Origin: Maratus speciosus
Taxonomy: Eukaryota > Arthropoda > Arachnida > Araneae > Salticidae
Direction: 5' to 3'
Assembly: GCA_963932465.1 (NCBI GenBank)
Contig: OZ010796.1
Span: forward strand, 75,846,974-75,910,973
Length of the DNA stretch: 64,000 nucleotides
A program made the translations under genes and the position numbers. Below the pieces are notes generated by a model that searched no databases, had not been told where the DNA came from, and was given only the letters and a program-made list of their open reading frames with translations. Each line of letters opens with the position of its first letter. The first letter of the stretch is position 1. Shown one piece after another: positions 44,884 to 56,270 of the stretch.

Positions 44884-47600
44884 CATGGGCTTACGCAAAG
44901 GGGGGGGCTGATGGGGCTACTGCCCCCCCCCCCCCCCGAAATTTTCGAAAGTGATATGAAAAAGTGCTTATTTTTCGTCTCTCTTTTTTGGAAATTTTTT
45001 TAATTTTTTTCAATCAAAGAGCGGGAAAAAACCTATTCTCATTAGTCCCATATTAGTCCACATTGACAACAAAGAAGAGAAAGGGGGTTGATGGGGTTAT
45101 AGCCCCCCCACCTCCTCCTCCCGAAATAGTCTAAAAATTAAATGAAAAAGTGTTTTTTCCTTACGTATTTAAGATGAATCTGTATTTTTTTTCTTCTGCC
45201 ATGCAGCAAAATAGCCATTCTCGTTAACACCATATTATCCAGGTTATATTAGTTAGGGCGCTGATGGAATTTCAGCACCCTCCTCTCGAAATGGTCGAAA
45301 ATGAAATGAAAAAATAGACCTTATTTTTTCTGTCTGTTTAAGATAAAATTGCATTTTCTTCCTATCGCTCAACAGACTATGCGCTTCCTTCGCATTAGTT
45401 CCATATTAGTCCATATTTCACCAAAGAAGAGAAAGAGGGTTGATGGGGTTATACCCCCCCTCCAGCCAGAAATAGTCGAAAAATTAAATGAAAAAGTGTT
45501 TTTTCCTTACTTTTTTAAGATAAATCTGTAATTTTTTCTTCTGTCATACAGCAAAATAGCCATTCTCGTTAACACCATATTAGTTCACATTGACATCACA
45601 GCATACCCAAAGATGGGGAGGGGGCTGATGGAATTATAGCTCCCTCCTCTCGAAATAGTCGAAAATGAAATGAAAAGATAGTGCTGATTTTTTTCTGTCT
45701 ATTTGAGATAAATTTGCATTTTCCCCCCTATCATTTAACGGACTAGCTGCTCCCTTTGCTGTAGTTCCATATTAGTGTACAGTGAGACAACATTATACCC
45801 AAAAAGGTAGAAGGGAGCTAATGGAGCTACCGTCCTTTCCCAAAAAATTGAACATGAAATGAAAAAGTGCTGATATTTTCCTTTTTGTTTGAGATAAATT
45901 TGTATTTTTTCCCTATCATTCAACAGACTAGTCGCTCACTTCTCTTTAGTTCCATACTAGTGCACAGTGACACCACATTATACCCAAAGAGGTGAAAGGG
46001 CTAATGGAATACCCCCTTTCTAAATAGTCGAAAATGAAATGAAAAAAAAGGCTGATTTTTTTCTTCTTGTTTGAGATAAATTTGTAATTTTTCTTGTGCC
46101 ATGCAGCGAAATAGCCATTCTCGTTAACACCATATTAGTCCACATTAACATCACAGCATACCTAAAGATTGGGGGGTGGGGGGTGGCTGATGGAATTACA
46201 GCCCACACCTCCTGAAATAGTCGAAAATGAAATTAAAAAATATTGCTTTTTTTCTTTCCGTTTGAGATAAATTTGTATTCCCCCCCCCTCATTCAACAGA
46301 CTAGCCGCTCTCTTCTATTTAATTCCATATTAGTGCACAGTGACACCACATTATACCCAAAGAAGTAGAAAGGAGGTGATGGGGTTACAGCCCCCTCCCA
46401 AAATTATCGAAAATGAAATTTAAAAAAGTTCTGATATTTTTCTTTTTGTTTGAGATAAATTTGTAATACAATTGTTTTCTGCAGTACAATGAGCTAGACG
46501 TTCTGGCTAGTCTGATATCAGTGCACAGTTATACCACAATATACCCAATGAGGAGAAGAGGCTGATGGGGTTACAGGCCCCTTTCAAAATAATAAAATAT
46601 GTAATGAAAAAAAAAACTCCTGTTTTTTTCTTTCTTTTGAGATTAAATTCTATTTTTTTTTTCTGCGACACAGCTATTCTGGTTAGTCCGAAAAATTAGT
46701 GCACAGTGATGCCTCAGCGTACAACAAAGAAATTAATGGGAACAGAGATTATGAGGTTACAGCTCCATTCCACCTCTGAAGAGATCGCAGTGAAATGAAA
46801 AAAGGGCTGATATTCCTTCTTTTTCAGATAAATTTGTTTTATTTTCTGGCATGCCACGAATTTGTTTTTCTCGTTAATCCAATATCCTACTCAGTCCTGC
46901 GACCAAATTTACTTGAGATCACAAAATCCATTTTCAAATTACTCAAAAATAGCTCCATCCCTGTTTTACTCGATAAATGAAAACATATATGCTCAGTTCA
47001 AGAAACCTACAAATAAATTCAACAAATCTAAAAGTAGTTTAATTTAAGGATTTTTTAAATTTCTCTCATAGTCAATTCCAAGATTGTCATTGCAGAAGTA
47101 TGTTAATGCACAGTAACACCACAGCTAATCTCAAGTTGATTTCGGCTAAATCGGAAATCCGGTGCGGAAGAGTTGACTGTAAAAGTAGCTTATTAACTTT
47201 CATTTTTCAGTCACATCTCCATGCCACACCGAAAAATGCGGGCGCAGGGGTTGAAGGGACTAAATCTCTTTTACCTGCCAAAATCGTCGGAGTTAAATGG
47301 TAAAAAAATTTATTTAATACTTTTTAGATCAATTCAATAATATATATATTTGTTATGCATCACACTTGTCTTTCTTGTTAGTCCCATATTTGTGTATAGT
47401 GACACCTTAGCTAATCTCTTCAGAATTTTGGCTAAGTCGGAAGTCAGGCACTATATATGCGTGGAAGAGATGACTGTGAATGATATTCATTAACTTTTGT
47501 TTTTAATGCTCGATTACTTCCTCGTATCTGTAAGATACACACACAGTGACTTCTTGTTTGACTGCAAAGACATCTTTGGAGTTCAGTAGCACCCCCCTCC
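44884..47600. repeat. Degenerate ~185 bp tandem array
   Basis: At least eleven units can be aligned on the core GTCGAAAATGAAATGAAAAA, which recurs about every 170-195 bp (about 44943, 45128, 45296, 45475, 45657, 45849, 46026, 46218, 46408, 46597, 46790). Each has GCTGATGGGGTTACAGCCCC before the core, then GTTTGAGATAAATTTGTATT, CATTCAACAGACTAG and CCATATTAGTGCACAGTGAC. Two more divergent units follow at 46950-47560 (CTAATCTC..TTCGGCTAA). The whole array is missing from duplication copy B. Confidence 0.88.
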
Positions 47601-48182
47601 ACTTATCTTCCTATCCTGTCTTAACTTTGCAGCCAGTAATTTTCATCTGGAATGGTTTAAAGTCCTTATTATTACTTGTGTAATGCACAAATATAATTAT
47701 TAGAATATTAATTTATTGTTAAACAAGAACTGTAGCCAGAATTTAGTTTCGGGGGTTGGAAGAACAATTTTATAGTTTTTAAGTTATAACGACTTTCATT
47801 TAAATGAAAGTATATAAAAAAATCCCAGTAACACTTTTCAACATATTTCAATGTGGGACGGTCTCAGGATCAGACCCGTGCCCACCCCCTTCCCCCCCCA
47901 GATTTGATTCTGAGTTTTAAAAAAAAAAATCTGAAATTCACGGCAAATTTTCTGAAAGGTAACAGCAGAGGGGGAGGCGGGGGGAGGAGAGGAAATCCCT
48001 TCCTGCCGCTAATTATTTTTCTTGTAGTTTGTGTTAACTCTGTTTTCATTTCAGGCTGAGTGTAGATTCCTGCAAGTTGGGTTCGGGTTAACCAGATTTC
48101 TAAAAAGTTAGTTCAGTATATTATTTCAGTTTAAAAACTATACATATAATAATAAACATAGATTATTTGTATGTGTTTTTAA

Positions 48183-50030
48183 CGCGATTCTTTGATGAAA
48201 TTCAGGTTTTTATCACGATGCTTTGACAAAATTTGCATTTTCCTGCATATTTTGACGAAATCAGATTTTTCCCACGACCTTTTGACGAAATTCACGTTTT
48301 TTTCGGGATCCTTTGTCGAAATTTGTCTTTTTTTCCACGGCTTTTTGACGAAATTTGAGCTTTTATCCGTGAGTTTTTGATGAAATTCAAGTTTTTTTTC
48401 TTGGATTTTTGCCGAAATTCGTGTTTTTTTTTTACGAAATCCTTCGTCAAAATTTGCATTTTTTCCGCGGCTTTTTGACAAAATTCGCTGTTTCTCGTCT
48501 TTTTCATGAAATTCGTGTTGGCTCTTTGACGAAATTCACGTTTTTTTGACGAAAATGGTCGTGTTTTTTTGTTTTTTTGCTGCTGTTTGACGAAATTCGC
48601 ATCTTTCCGCAGTCTTTTGCCAAAATTCACATTTTTCTGAGGCTCTTCTTTGTGACCTTGCTTCTTCTTTATTTGCTGAAATTCACATTTTTTTACGCAA
48701 TCCTTCGTCAAAATTTGGGTTTTTTTCCGCAGATTTTTGACAAAATTCGCGGGTTTTTTTAATGAAATTTGCGTTTTTCGGCGGCCTTTTGACAAAATTC
48801 ACGTTTTTCCGTGTCCTTTGTCGAAATTCACGTTGTTTTGCGATCTTATTTTAAATTAGCCTTTTTTTCGCAGCCCTTTGATTGAATATGCGTGTTATTA
48901 GCAATCTTTTTTTCGTCGCGTTTTTCCGTGGCCTTTTGATAAAATTCGCGTTTTTTCTGTGGCCCTTTGAAGAAATTAGCGTTTTTTTCAAGATCCTTTG
49001 TCGAAATTTGCTTTATTCCCCGGATTTTTGATGAAATTAGTGGGTTTTTTTGCGGCTTTTTGACGAACTGCGCTTTTTTCCGCAGCCTTTTGACGAAATT
49101 TACGTTTTGCTGTGGGCCTTCTTTGTGACCGTGCTTTCTCTCTTTTTTGTGATCCTTTAACAAAATTCGCGTTTTTTCCCGCTTCCCTTTGACGGAATGC
49201 ATGTTTTTTTAGCGATCCTTTGTCAAAATTCACGATTTTTCTGTGGTCCTTTCCCAAAATTCGCGGGTATTTTTTATGCAATCCTTCATTGAAATTTGCA
49301 TTTTTTCCGTGTCTCCTTTACGAAATATGCGTTCTTTTCTCATCTTTTTTGATGAAATTTGCATTTTTCTGCAGCCTTTTGACGAAATTCACGTTTTTCT
49401 GTGTCCTTTTGACGAAATTCGCGTTTTTCTGTGGCCCTTTGATGAAATTCGCGTTTTTTCTGTAGTCATTTGACGAAATTCATGTTTTTTTCTCAATCCT
49501 TCGTCAAAATTTGAGTTTTTTCGCGGCTTTTTGATGAAATTTGCTCTTTTACTCTATTTTTTTTATGAAATTTGCATTTTTCTGCGGCCTTTTGATGAAA
49601 TTCACGTTTTTCCGTGTCTCTTTGACGAAATTCGTGTTTTTTGCGATCCTTTACAAAATTAGCTTCTTTTACGCAACCCTTTGACGGAATGCGTGTTTTT
49701 AGTGATATATATTTTTTTTTAATTTGCGTTTTTTCCGCGATCTTTTGATGAAATTCGCATTTTTTCTGCGGCCTTCTGACGACATTCGTTTTTTTTTTTC
49801 TGATTTGATGAAATTAGCATTTCCTCTGGGATAATTTGATGAAATTTGACGTTTTTTTTGCGATCCTTTGACAAACTTCGCATTTTATCTGCGACCTATG
49901 ACAAAATTCCGGGGTTTTTTTCCTTGATCTTTAAAAAAATTGGAGATTTTTTTTGCGAACGATTGACGAAATTGATTGTTTTCTACGACCATTTGTCAAA
50001 AATCGTGTTTTTTTTTAAGTCCAAATTTTC
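48183..50030. repeat. 30 bp minisatellite array A, ~60 units
   Basis: The consensus is close to CCTTTTGACGAAATTCACGT plus TTTTCTGTGG, repeating every 30 bp or so with CpG-rich variants (CGAAATTCGCG, TTCCGCGGCC). Because 30 is a multiple of three, long frames open on both strands. On the minus strand it encodes a decapeptide like NFVKRLQKNA (48292-48795). Coding function is doubtful: several frames per strand are open and frames change along the array. Confidence 0.93.
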
Positions 50031-50182
50031 GGACTGATGACCGAATTTTTCAAATTTTCGGAACAAAGTCGCCCATGCCCATCTCCTTCCCCCCCCCCTC
50101 TGGCGTTATTGACAAAAATGATTTATGTTTATAACTCAATTCAACATGTATCGCAAGATTTAGAACATTATGAACATTTAAG

Positions 50183-53100
50183 TCATGACCCCTACCCTAG
50201 AACCCCAAACCATTGCCAGTTCAAAACTTTATATATCTATCTATCTATATCATTTTTTCACTCTTTCAAACTGATACATAAAATCAAGTGGTAGAAAATT
50301 TCGGCCAAGTTCATTAATGGGCAAAATTGAACTAAGGGTGTGGAAATAGGGAGGGATTTTGTGAAAACTGAAAAAATCCTATAACTTCTTAATTAAAATA
50401 CATATCAAATCAGTCTTAAAGTTATTACTTCTAGGAAAAGGGTAACAAATTTATGTATCACAGATTTTTAATAAAATTAAACATGGGCTCAAGGGGAAAA
50501 ACAATAAGGTTTTAGGGAGAAAAAAATTCATAACTTCATCAATTCTCAAGATATCAATTTCATTTAAACTTATTATAAATCTTCTTAATACTATCTAAAA
50601 CTTTTATATTGACAATTTTTTGATAGGACCAACTCTTACTGGAAAAAAAAACAAACAACAACAACAAAAAAACACAAAAGGAGGTGCGGTTGAAGAAGTA
50701 AAAAATTCATAACTTCGTTAATTCACAAGATATCAAATCCATTTAAATTTATTATAGATCTTCTAAATATTATGTACAACTTTTATATTGACAAGTTTTT
50801 GATAGGGCCAACTCTTACAGCGAAAATGGGGTTGGAGAAAAAATTATCGTAATATAGTATGGAACCAGTTATCCAGAATGATATTTCCAATTCATTGATT
50901 TCAGAACTTTCACAGAGAAAGTGTCATACCATGGGCTTACGCAAGGGGGGGGGCTGATGGGGCTACTGCCCCCCCCTCCCGTGCCCACCCCCTTCCCCCC
51001 CAGATTTGATTCTGAGTAAAAAAAAAAATCTGAAATTAACGGCAAATTTTCTGAAAGGTAACAGCAGAGGGGGAGGCGGGGGGAGGAGAGGAAATCCCGT
51101 CCTGCCGCTAATTATTTTTCTTGTAGTTTGTGTTAACTCTGTTTTCATTTCAGGCTGAGTGTAGATTCCTGCAAGTTGGGTTCGGTTTAACCAGATTTCT
51201 AAAAAGTTAGTTCAGTATATTATTTCAGTTTAAAAACTATACATATAATAATAAACATAGATTATTTGTATGTGTTTTTAACACGATCCTTTGATGAAAT
51301 TCAGGTTTTTATCATGATCCTTTGATGAAATTCAGGTTTTTATCACGATGCTTTCACGAAATTTGCATTTTCCTGCATATTTTGACGAAATCAGATTTTT
51401 TCCACGAACTTTTGACGAAATTCGCGTTTTTTTCATGATCCTTTGTCGAAATTTGTCTTTTTTCCATGGCTTTTTGATGAAATTTGAGCTTTTATCCGCG
51501 AGTTTTTGATGAAATTCGAGCTTTTTTTTGTGGATTTTTGCCGAAATTCGTGGGGTTTTTTTTACGAAATCCTTCGTCGAAATTTGCATTTTTTCCATGT
51601 CTTTTTGACAAAATTCGCTGTTTCTTGTCTTTTTCATGAAATTCGTGTTGGCTCTTTGACGAAATTCACGTTTTTTTGATGAAAATGGTCGTTTTTTTTG
51701 TTTTTTCGCTGCTGTTTGATGAAATTCGCATCTTTCAGCAGTCTTTTGCCAAAATTCACATTTTTCTGAGGCTCTTCTTTGTGACCTTGCTTCTTCTTTA
51801 TTTGCCAAAATTCGCATTTTTTTACGCAATCCTTCGTCGAAATTAGTGTTTTTTCTGCAGATTTTTGACAAAATTCGCGTTTTTTTTTAATGAAATTTGC
51901 GTTTTTCGGCGGCCTTTTGACAAAATTCACGTTTTTCCGTGTCCTTTGTCAAAATTTGCGTTGTTTTGCGATCCTTTTTTAAATTAGCCTTTTTTTCGCA
52001 GCCCTTTGATGGAATATGTGTTTTATTAGCAATCTTTTTTTCGTTGCGTTTTTCCACGGCCTTTTGATAAAATTTGCATTTTTTCTGTGGCCCTTTGAAG
52101 AAATTAGCGTTTTTTTCAAGATCCTTTGTCGAAGTTTGCTTTATTCCCCGGATTTTTGAGGAAATTAGTGGGTTTTTTGCGGCTTTTTGACTAACTGCGC
52201 TTTTTTCTGCAGCCTTTTGACGAAATTCACGTTTTGCTGTGGGCCTTCTTTGTGACTGTGCTTTCTCTCTTTTTTGTGATCCTTTAACAAAATTCGCGTT
52301 TTTTCCTGCTTCCCTTTGACGGAATGCATGTTTTTTTAGCGATCCTTTGTCAAAATTCGCGTTTTTTCTGTGGTCATTTCCCGAAATTCGCGGGTATTTT
52401 TTATGCAATCCTTCGTTGAAATTTGTGTTTTTTCAATGTCTCCTTTACAAAATATGCGTTCTTTTCTCGTCTTTTTTGATGAAATTTGCATTTTTCTGCA
52501 GCCTTTTGACAAAATTCACGTTTTTCTGTGTCCTTTTGACGAAATTTGTATTTTTCTGCAGCCTTTTGACGAAATTCATGTTTTTCTGTGTCCTTTTGAC
52601 GAAATTCTCGTTTTTCTGTGGCCCTTTGATGAAATTCACGTTTTTTCTGTTGTCATTTGACGAAATTCATGTCTTTTTCTCAATCCTTCGTCAAAATTTG
52701 AGTTTTTTCGTGGCTTTTTGATGAAATTTGCTCTTTTACTCGATTTTTTTTATGAAATTTGCATTTTTCTGCGGCCTTTTGATGAAATTCACATTTTTCC
52801 ATGTCTGTTTGACGAAATTCGTGTTTTTTGCGTTCCTTTACAAAATTAGCTTCTTTTTCACAACCCTTTGACGGAACGCGTGTTTTTAGCGATATATATT
52901 TTTTTAAATTTGCGTTTTTTCCACAATCTTTTGATGAAATTCGCATTTTTTCTGCGGCCTTCTGACGACATTCGTTTTTTTTTTCTGATTTGACGAAATT
53001 AGCATTTTCTCTGGGATAATTTGATGAAATTTGACTTTTTTTTTGCGATCCTTTGACAAACTTTGCATTTTATGTGCGCCCTATGACAAAATTCTGGGTT

Positions 53101-53375
53101 TTTTTTCCTTGATCTTTAAAAAAATTGGAGATTTTTTTTTGCGAACGATTGACGAAATTGATTTTTTTTCTGTGACAATTTGTCAAAAATCGCATTTTTT
53201 TTAAGTCCAAATTTTCGGAATGATGACCGAATTTTTCAAATTTTCGGAACAAAGTTGCCCATGCCCATCTCCTCCCCCCCCCCCCCCCCCTCTGGCGTTT
53301 TGACAAAAATGATTTATGTTTATAACTCAATTCAACGTGTATCGCAAGATTTAGAACATTATGAACATTTAAGTC
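50183..53375. repeat. Large tandem duplication, copy B (3.19 kb)
   Basis: Second copy of 42313-50182. It keeps the left part, the empty Tigger site (about 50231-50233) and the 30 bp minisatellite. It jumps from CTACTGCCCCCCC to CCCGTGCCCACCCC at ~50970-50985, so the 185 bp array is gone. The right end GAACATTTAAGTC then meets a C-run and a new flank. Confidence 0.92.
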
Positions 53376-53417
53376 AGCCCCCCCCCCCCCCCCAAATAAA
53401 ATCCTGGGTACGCCAAT
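50930..53417. mobile_element. Putative element carrying the 30 bp minisatellite, 2488 bp
   Basis: GTGTCATAC stands directly before CATGGGCTTACGCAAGGGGG (50921-50929) and directly after CCTGGGTACGCCAAT (53418-53426), a 9 bp direct repeat as made by an insertion. The inverse of the right end, ATTGGCGTACCCAGG, resembles the left end only partly, and G/C runs follow at both ends. No transposase is present. The related left end at 44884 in copy A has the same 9-mer before it. The class is unknown. Confidence 0.5.
51280..53215. repeat. 30 bp minisatellite array B, ~60 units
   Basis: Copy of 48183-50030. The order of variant units is retained, so it arose by block duplication, with small local gains: for example an added pair of units at 52547-52606 and an extra ATCCTTTGATGAAATTCAGG unit at 51287-51318. 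The minus-strand frames at 51332-51871 and 51887-52408 encode the same decapeptide type. Confidence 0.93.
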
Positions 53418-53614
53418 GTGTCATACAGTTTCAGTTTGACATGAGCATTGCTCGAAAGAATACAATATGCATGGTATGACTTGATGCCAACATCTAGTAT
53501 TTGAAATAAAGGCATATTTATTTAGTTAGATATTTGACATTTTGAATTTAAGCAAAGGAAACATAAGGACTCAATTTAATCAAGAAACTCAATTTAATGA
53601 AATAATCTCTTAAA

Positions 53615-53925
53615 AAAAACGCACATTTCTTCAAAGTATCGCAGGGAAAAAATTGAAATTTCGTCAAAGCATCACGGAAAAAAAACAACAATTTCGTCAA
53701 AGAATCGCTGAAAAATCATGAATTTCATCAAAAAAAAAAAGGTTAAATTTTTTATTTTGTCTTTCGTTGTTTTGTTTTGTGTTTTATTTTGTGAAAAATC
53801 GTGTTTCGTCAAAGGATCGCAGAAAAAATGTGATTTTCGTCTAAGGATTGCCGAAAAACGCGAATTTTATCAAAGGATCCAGAAAAAAATGAGAATTTTG
53901 TCAAAGGGCTGTAGAAAAAGCACAT
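53615..53925. repeat. Inverted remnant of the 30 bp minisatellite
   Basis: Reads AATTTCGTCAAAGAATCGC, GTTTCGTCAAAGGATCGCAG and GAATTTTGTCAAAGGGC, the reverse complement of the array units. About nine units survive, interrupted by unrelated T-rich DNA at 53740-53790. Confidence 0.85.
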
Positions 53926-54154
53926 ATTTAGTGTCAGAGGGGTTCCCTCCCTCCCCCCCCTTCCCCCTCTTCTTCTGTAACTTTTCAGAAAATTTGTTGT
54001 TGATTTTAGAATTTTTTTTTTTTTTTAAACTGAGAATCACTCCTGCTTAAACCATTATAAAATCATATTCCATTCCTAGATGCTAAATATGCACTAAAAT
54101 TCTTTATTTAGAATAAATAGCAGAAAAGTTGGGATAACTGAACGCAATAACAAG

Positions 54155-54335
54155 TTATATCATATTAAACACAGGATCACAATTTGGCCTATGAATTACC
54201 CAAGAAAAAGTGATATTCTGCTTGCTCGTTTGCGAATCTGGCATTCAAGAATAACTCATAAACACTTTTTACTTTGGGATGATGTGCATATGTGTCCTCA
54301 CTGCCACTTTGTGCATCTCACTATTCAGCACCTGA
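54155..54335 (+). pseudogene. Fragment of a non-LTR retrotransposon C-terminus
   Basis: One frame reads KLYHIKHRITIWPMNY, then LLARLRIWHSRITHKHFLL and CPHCHFVHLTIQHL. This is the conserved segment after the RNase H domain of many arthropod LINEs (an RLRxGHTRLTH-like block and a CxxC..H finger). Neither the upstream RT nor a tail is present. It is from a different family than the LINE at 59.5-63.3 kb, which ends with NCRYCTNCKQNEEHLIFHC. Confidence 0.75.
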
Positions 54336-54388
54336 GCTTTGTTTTTTATTTTTTATTGTATTTATTGTAATGAAATGTTTTAACATAC

Positions 54389-54521
54389 CTTTTTGAGGAA
54401 TGAAGGCTATCTGGTTTTTTGCTCTAATTTGTGATCCTAAAGGACATTGTGCCATAAAACCTTTTGCAACCAACCAGCCATGGGTTTTGAAACGAGAGGG
54501 GGAGACCAAATCAGACATGTC
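54389..54521 (-). CDS. Weak candidate internal exon, minus strand
   Basis: On the minus strand, acceptor GATTTGGCAG is followed by 133 bp of open frame (DMSDLVSPSRFKTHGWLVAK, ending AKNQIAFIPQK) and donor AAAAG/GTATGT. The amino-acid composition is natural, but no family is recognised. The frame also stays open upstream of the acceptor. This may be chance. Confidence 0.25.
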
Positions 54522-54539
54522 CTGCCAAATCAGATATAT

Positions 54540-55785
54540 GATCAATACATTTTAGAGTTTTAGGTTTTAAATTTTGCTGAGTTAAGGCAAATGTTTTTTT
54601 AAACACAACTTGTAGCATTTTTCATTTTTTGCGGCAGAGCATCTGTAGAATAATGCTTCAAAGTTTAATTTTTAATCTATTTGTCAAGACATGACTTATT
54701 CAAGTTAATTTATATTCCAGCAAGCATTCAGGTTCTTAAAGCAGTAAGTACCTGAAAAAAAGAACATGAATGATGTTTGTTAGAAGGTGGAGTCAGTAGG
54801 GAGAGGTAAAGATGAAAAATCTATCTTGGATCCCACTCATAATTACAGGGATGTTTTTTTTCCTCTTTTATCTCTGAAAATGTGATTGGTAGCTTTTAAC
54901 TGTTTGAATGCAGATTTTACATCAAATCTTGCATTTCTTTCAAACTGCTTAGAGCTCATTGCTATTCGTTTATCCATTACTTTCTTAAGACTTTCAAGGT
55001 CACATCTCAGCTCCTGATTTTTCTAATGTTTTACATAGGGCCATACCAAGTACTCGGTATGTACTTGATACTCAGCATACTCAGCTAATTTGCCAAGGAC
55101 TCTGGTAAATTTTGGCTCAGTACTCAGCCAATACCTGAGTAGTTGTAAGAATTTCATTTTTTAAGCATTATTGAAGATAAAAGAATTTATAACTGATCTA
55201 TAAATGTAATTTGAATATAAATGTATAATGTAATGTTTGCAATTCATAAAAATATTTACTTGATATATAAAAATTGTAGAAAAGTTAAGAAAAACCAGTG
55301 CAGCTCAAACTTTTATTCATAAAAATAGGTCAGCTAAACTTAGTTTAATAAAAACTCAATGTTTAGTTAAAACTAAGAAAAGACTATGGTTTTGGCCATT
55401 TTCAAAATTCGCTTACATATGCTGTCCAAGAGAAAAGAAAATTCAAATATAAATTAACTTTGAAAGTTTAAATATAAATTAACTTTGAAAGTTTAAATTG
55501 AGCTATGCATTATATAAAGAAGACTATATTAAGTATTTCTAACATTAGAAAAAAAAAATACAAATTTTTGAGATATAAATCTTTAAAATTGCAATTCTAA
55601 GCAAAAATGCTTGTCCCATTCCAAGAGTTATGTAATTAACTTTTATTTTTTTTAAATCTAATTTAGATTTTTTTAAATAAAAAGCTTTAATTATTTAAAA
55701 TATGAACCATTAGTGTACTATATTAGTGAAAAAAAATAATTGCCAAAGTTTTTTTCTTTAGCAAATCAACAGAAATATTTTGTCC
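54540..55785. other. AT-rich stretch, little recognised
   Basis: A short region at 55045-55140 repeats the words TACTCGG, TACTCAGC and AGTACTC, resembling one end of a dispersed repeat, but no partner end is seen. A tandem pair (AAATATAAATTAACTTTGAAAG) lies at 55445-55492. No gene is seen. Confidence 0.5.
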
Positions 55786-55789
55786 CTCA

Positions 55790-56222
55790 CTTTGCGTCAA
55801 GTCCGTTACCTTATGATTATTTTAGTCAAAATAGGTTTCTAATTCTGCAAAAAGTTGGCAGTACATATTCAGTGGCATTGTTAAACTATTCAAGCAACTA
55901 CTCTTTGCCATTTTTTATTATTCAATTGAAAAACATTGCAATACTGGCAAGAACCGGCTTTCTTCAAAGTTGGTATTTTTTTTCATTGTCAAGTTCGTTA
56001 CCATAATTTTTAATATTAAAATAAAACTTTTTACACTTTTGTATTTAAATATTGTTCACTAAATAATTCTAGAAGGTATGCGTATTGTTATCTAAGTTAG
56101 AAATTATACAGCCTAAGTTATTTCTGATGGTTTGATTTGAATGTCAAATCCGTTACTTGTCAAATCTGTTACCATGTGATTGGTAATGAAATTGACAGAC
56201 AGTAACAGACTTGACACATATT
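55790..56222. repeat. Cluster of a GTCAAGTCCGTTACC motif
   Basis: The motif recurs at ~55796 (GTCAAGTCCGTTACC), 55989 (GTCAAGTTCGTTACC), 56143 (GTCAAATCCGTTACT), 56158 (GTCAAATCTGTTACC) and inverted at 56202 (AGTAACAGACTTGAC). Both strands are used, and GGTAATGAAATTGACAG lies between. It could be the subterminal region of an unrecognised DNA transposon. Confidence 0.5.
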
Positions 56223-56270
56223 AGGATGAAAATCAGAATTCAGGAGTCTCCAAAGAAAAGCACTTTTATA

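Larger units (their letters stand above)
42313..50182. repeat. Large tandem duplication, copy A (7.87 kb)
   Basis: Starts at TCATGACCCCTACCCTAGAA, which recurs at 50183. It ends at GAACATTTAAGT, which recurs at ~53374. Relative to copy B it contains a 1.82 kb Tigger element and an extra ~2.95 kb (about 44930-47875) between two C-runs. The shared parts differ at a few percent of positions. Confidence 0.92.

Noticed and set aside
51332..52408. Two minus-strand frames of 179 and 173 codons as genes
   Set aside because: They are products of a 30 bp period with few stops. Overlapping frames on both strands are equally open and there are no splice or start signals of note.
48183..53215. Regular 30 bp repeats resembling a CRISPR array
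   Set aside because: Units follow each other directly, with no unique spacers, and all of each unit varies. It is a minisatellite in a eukaryotic context.
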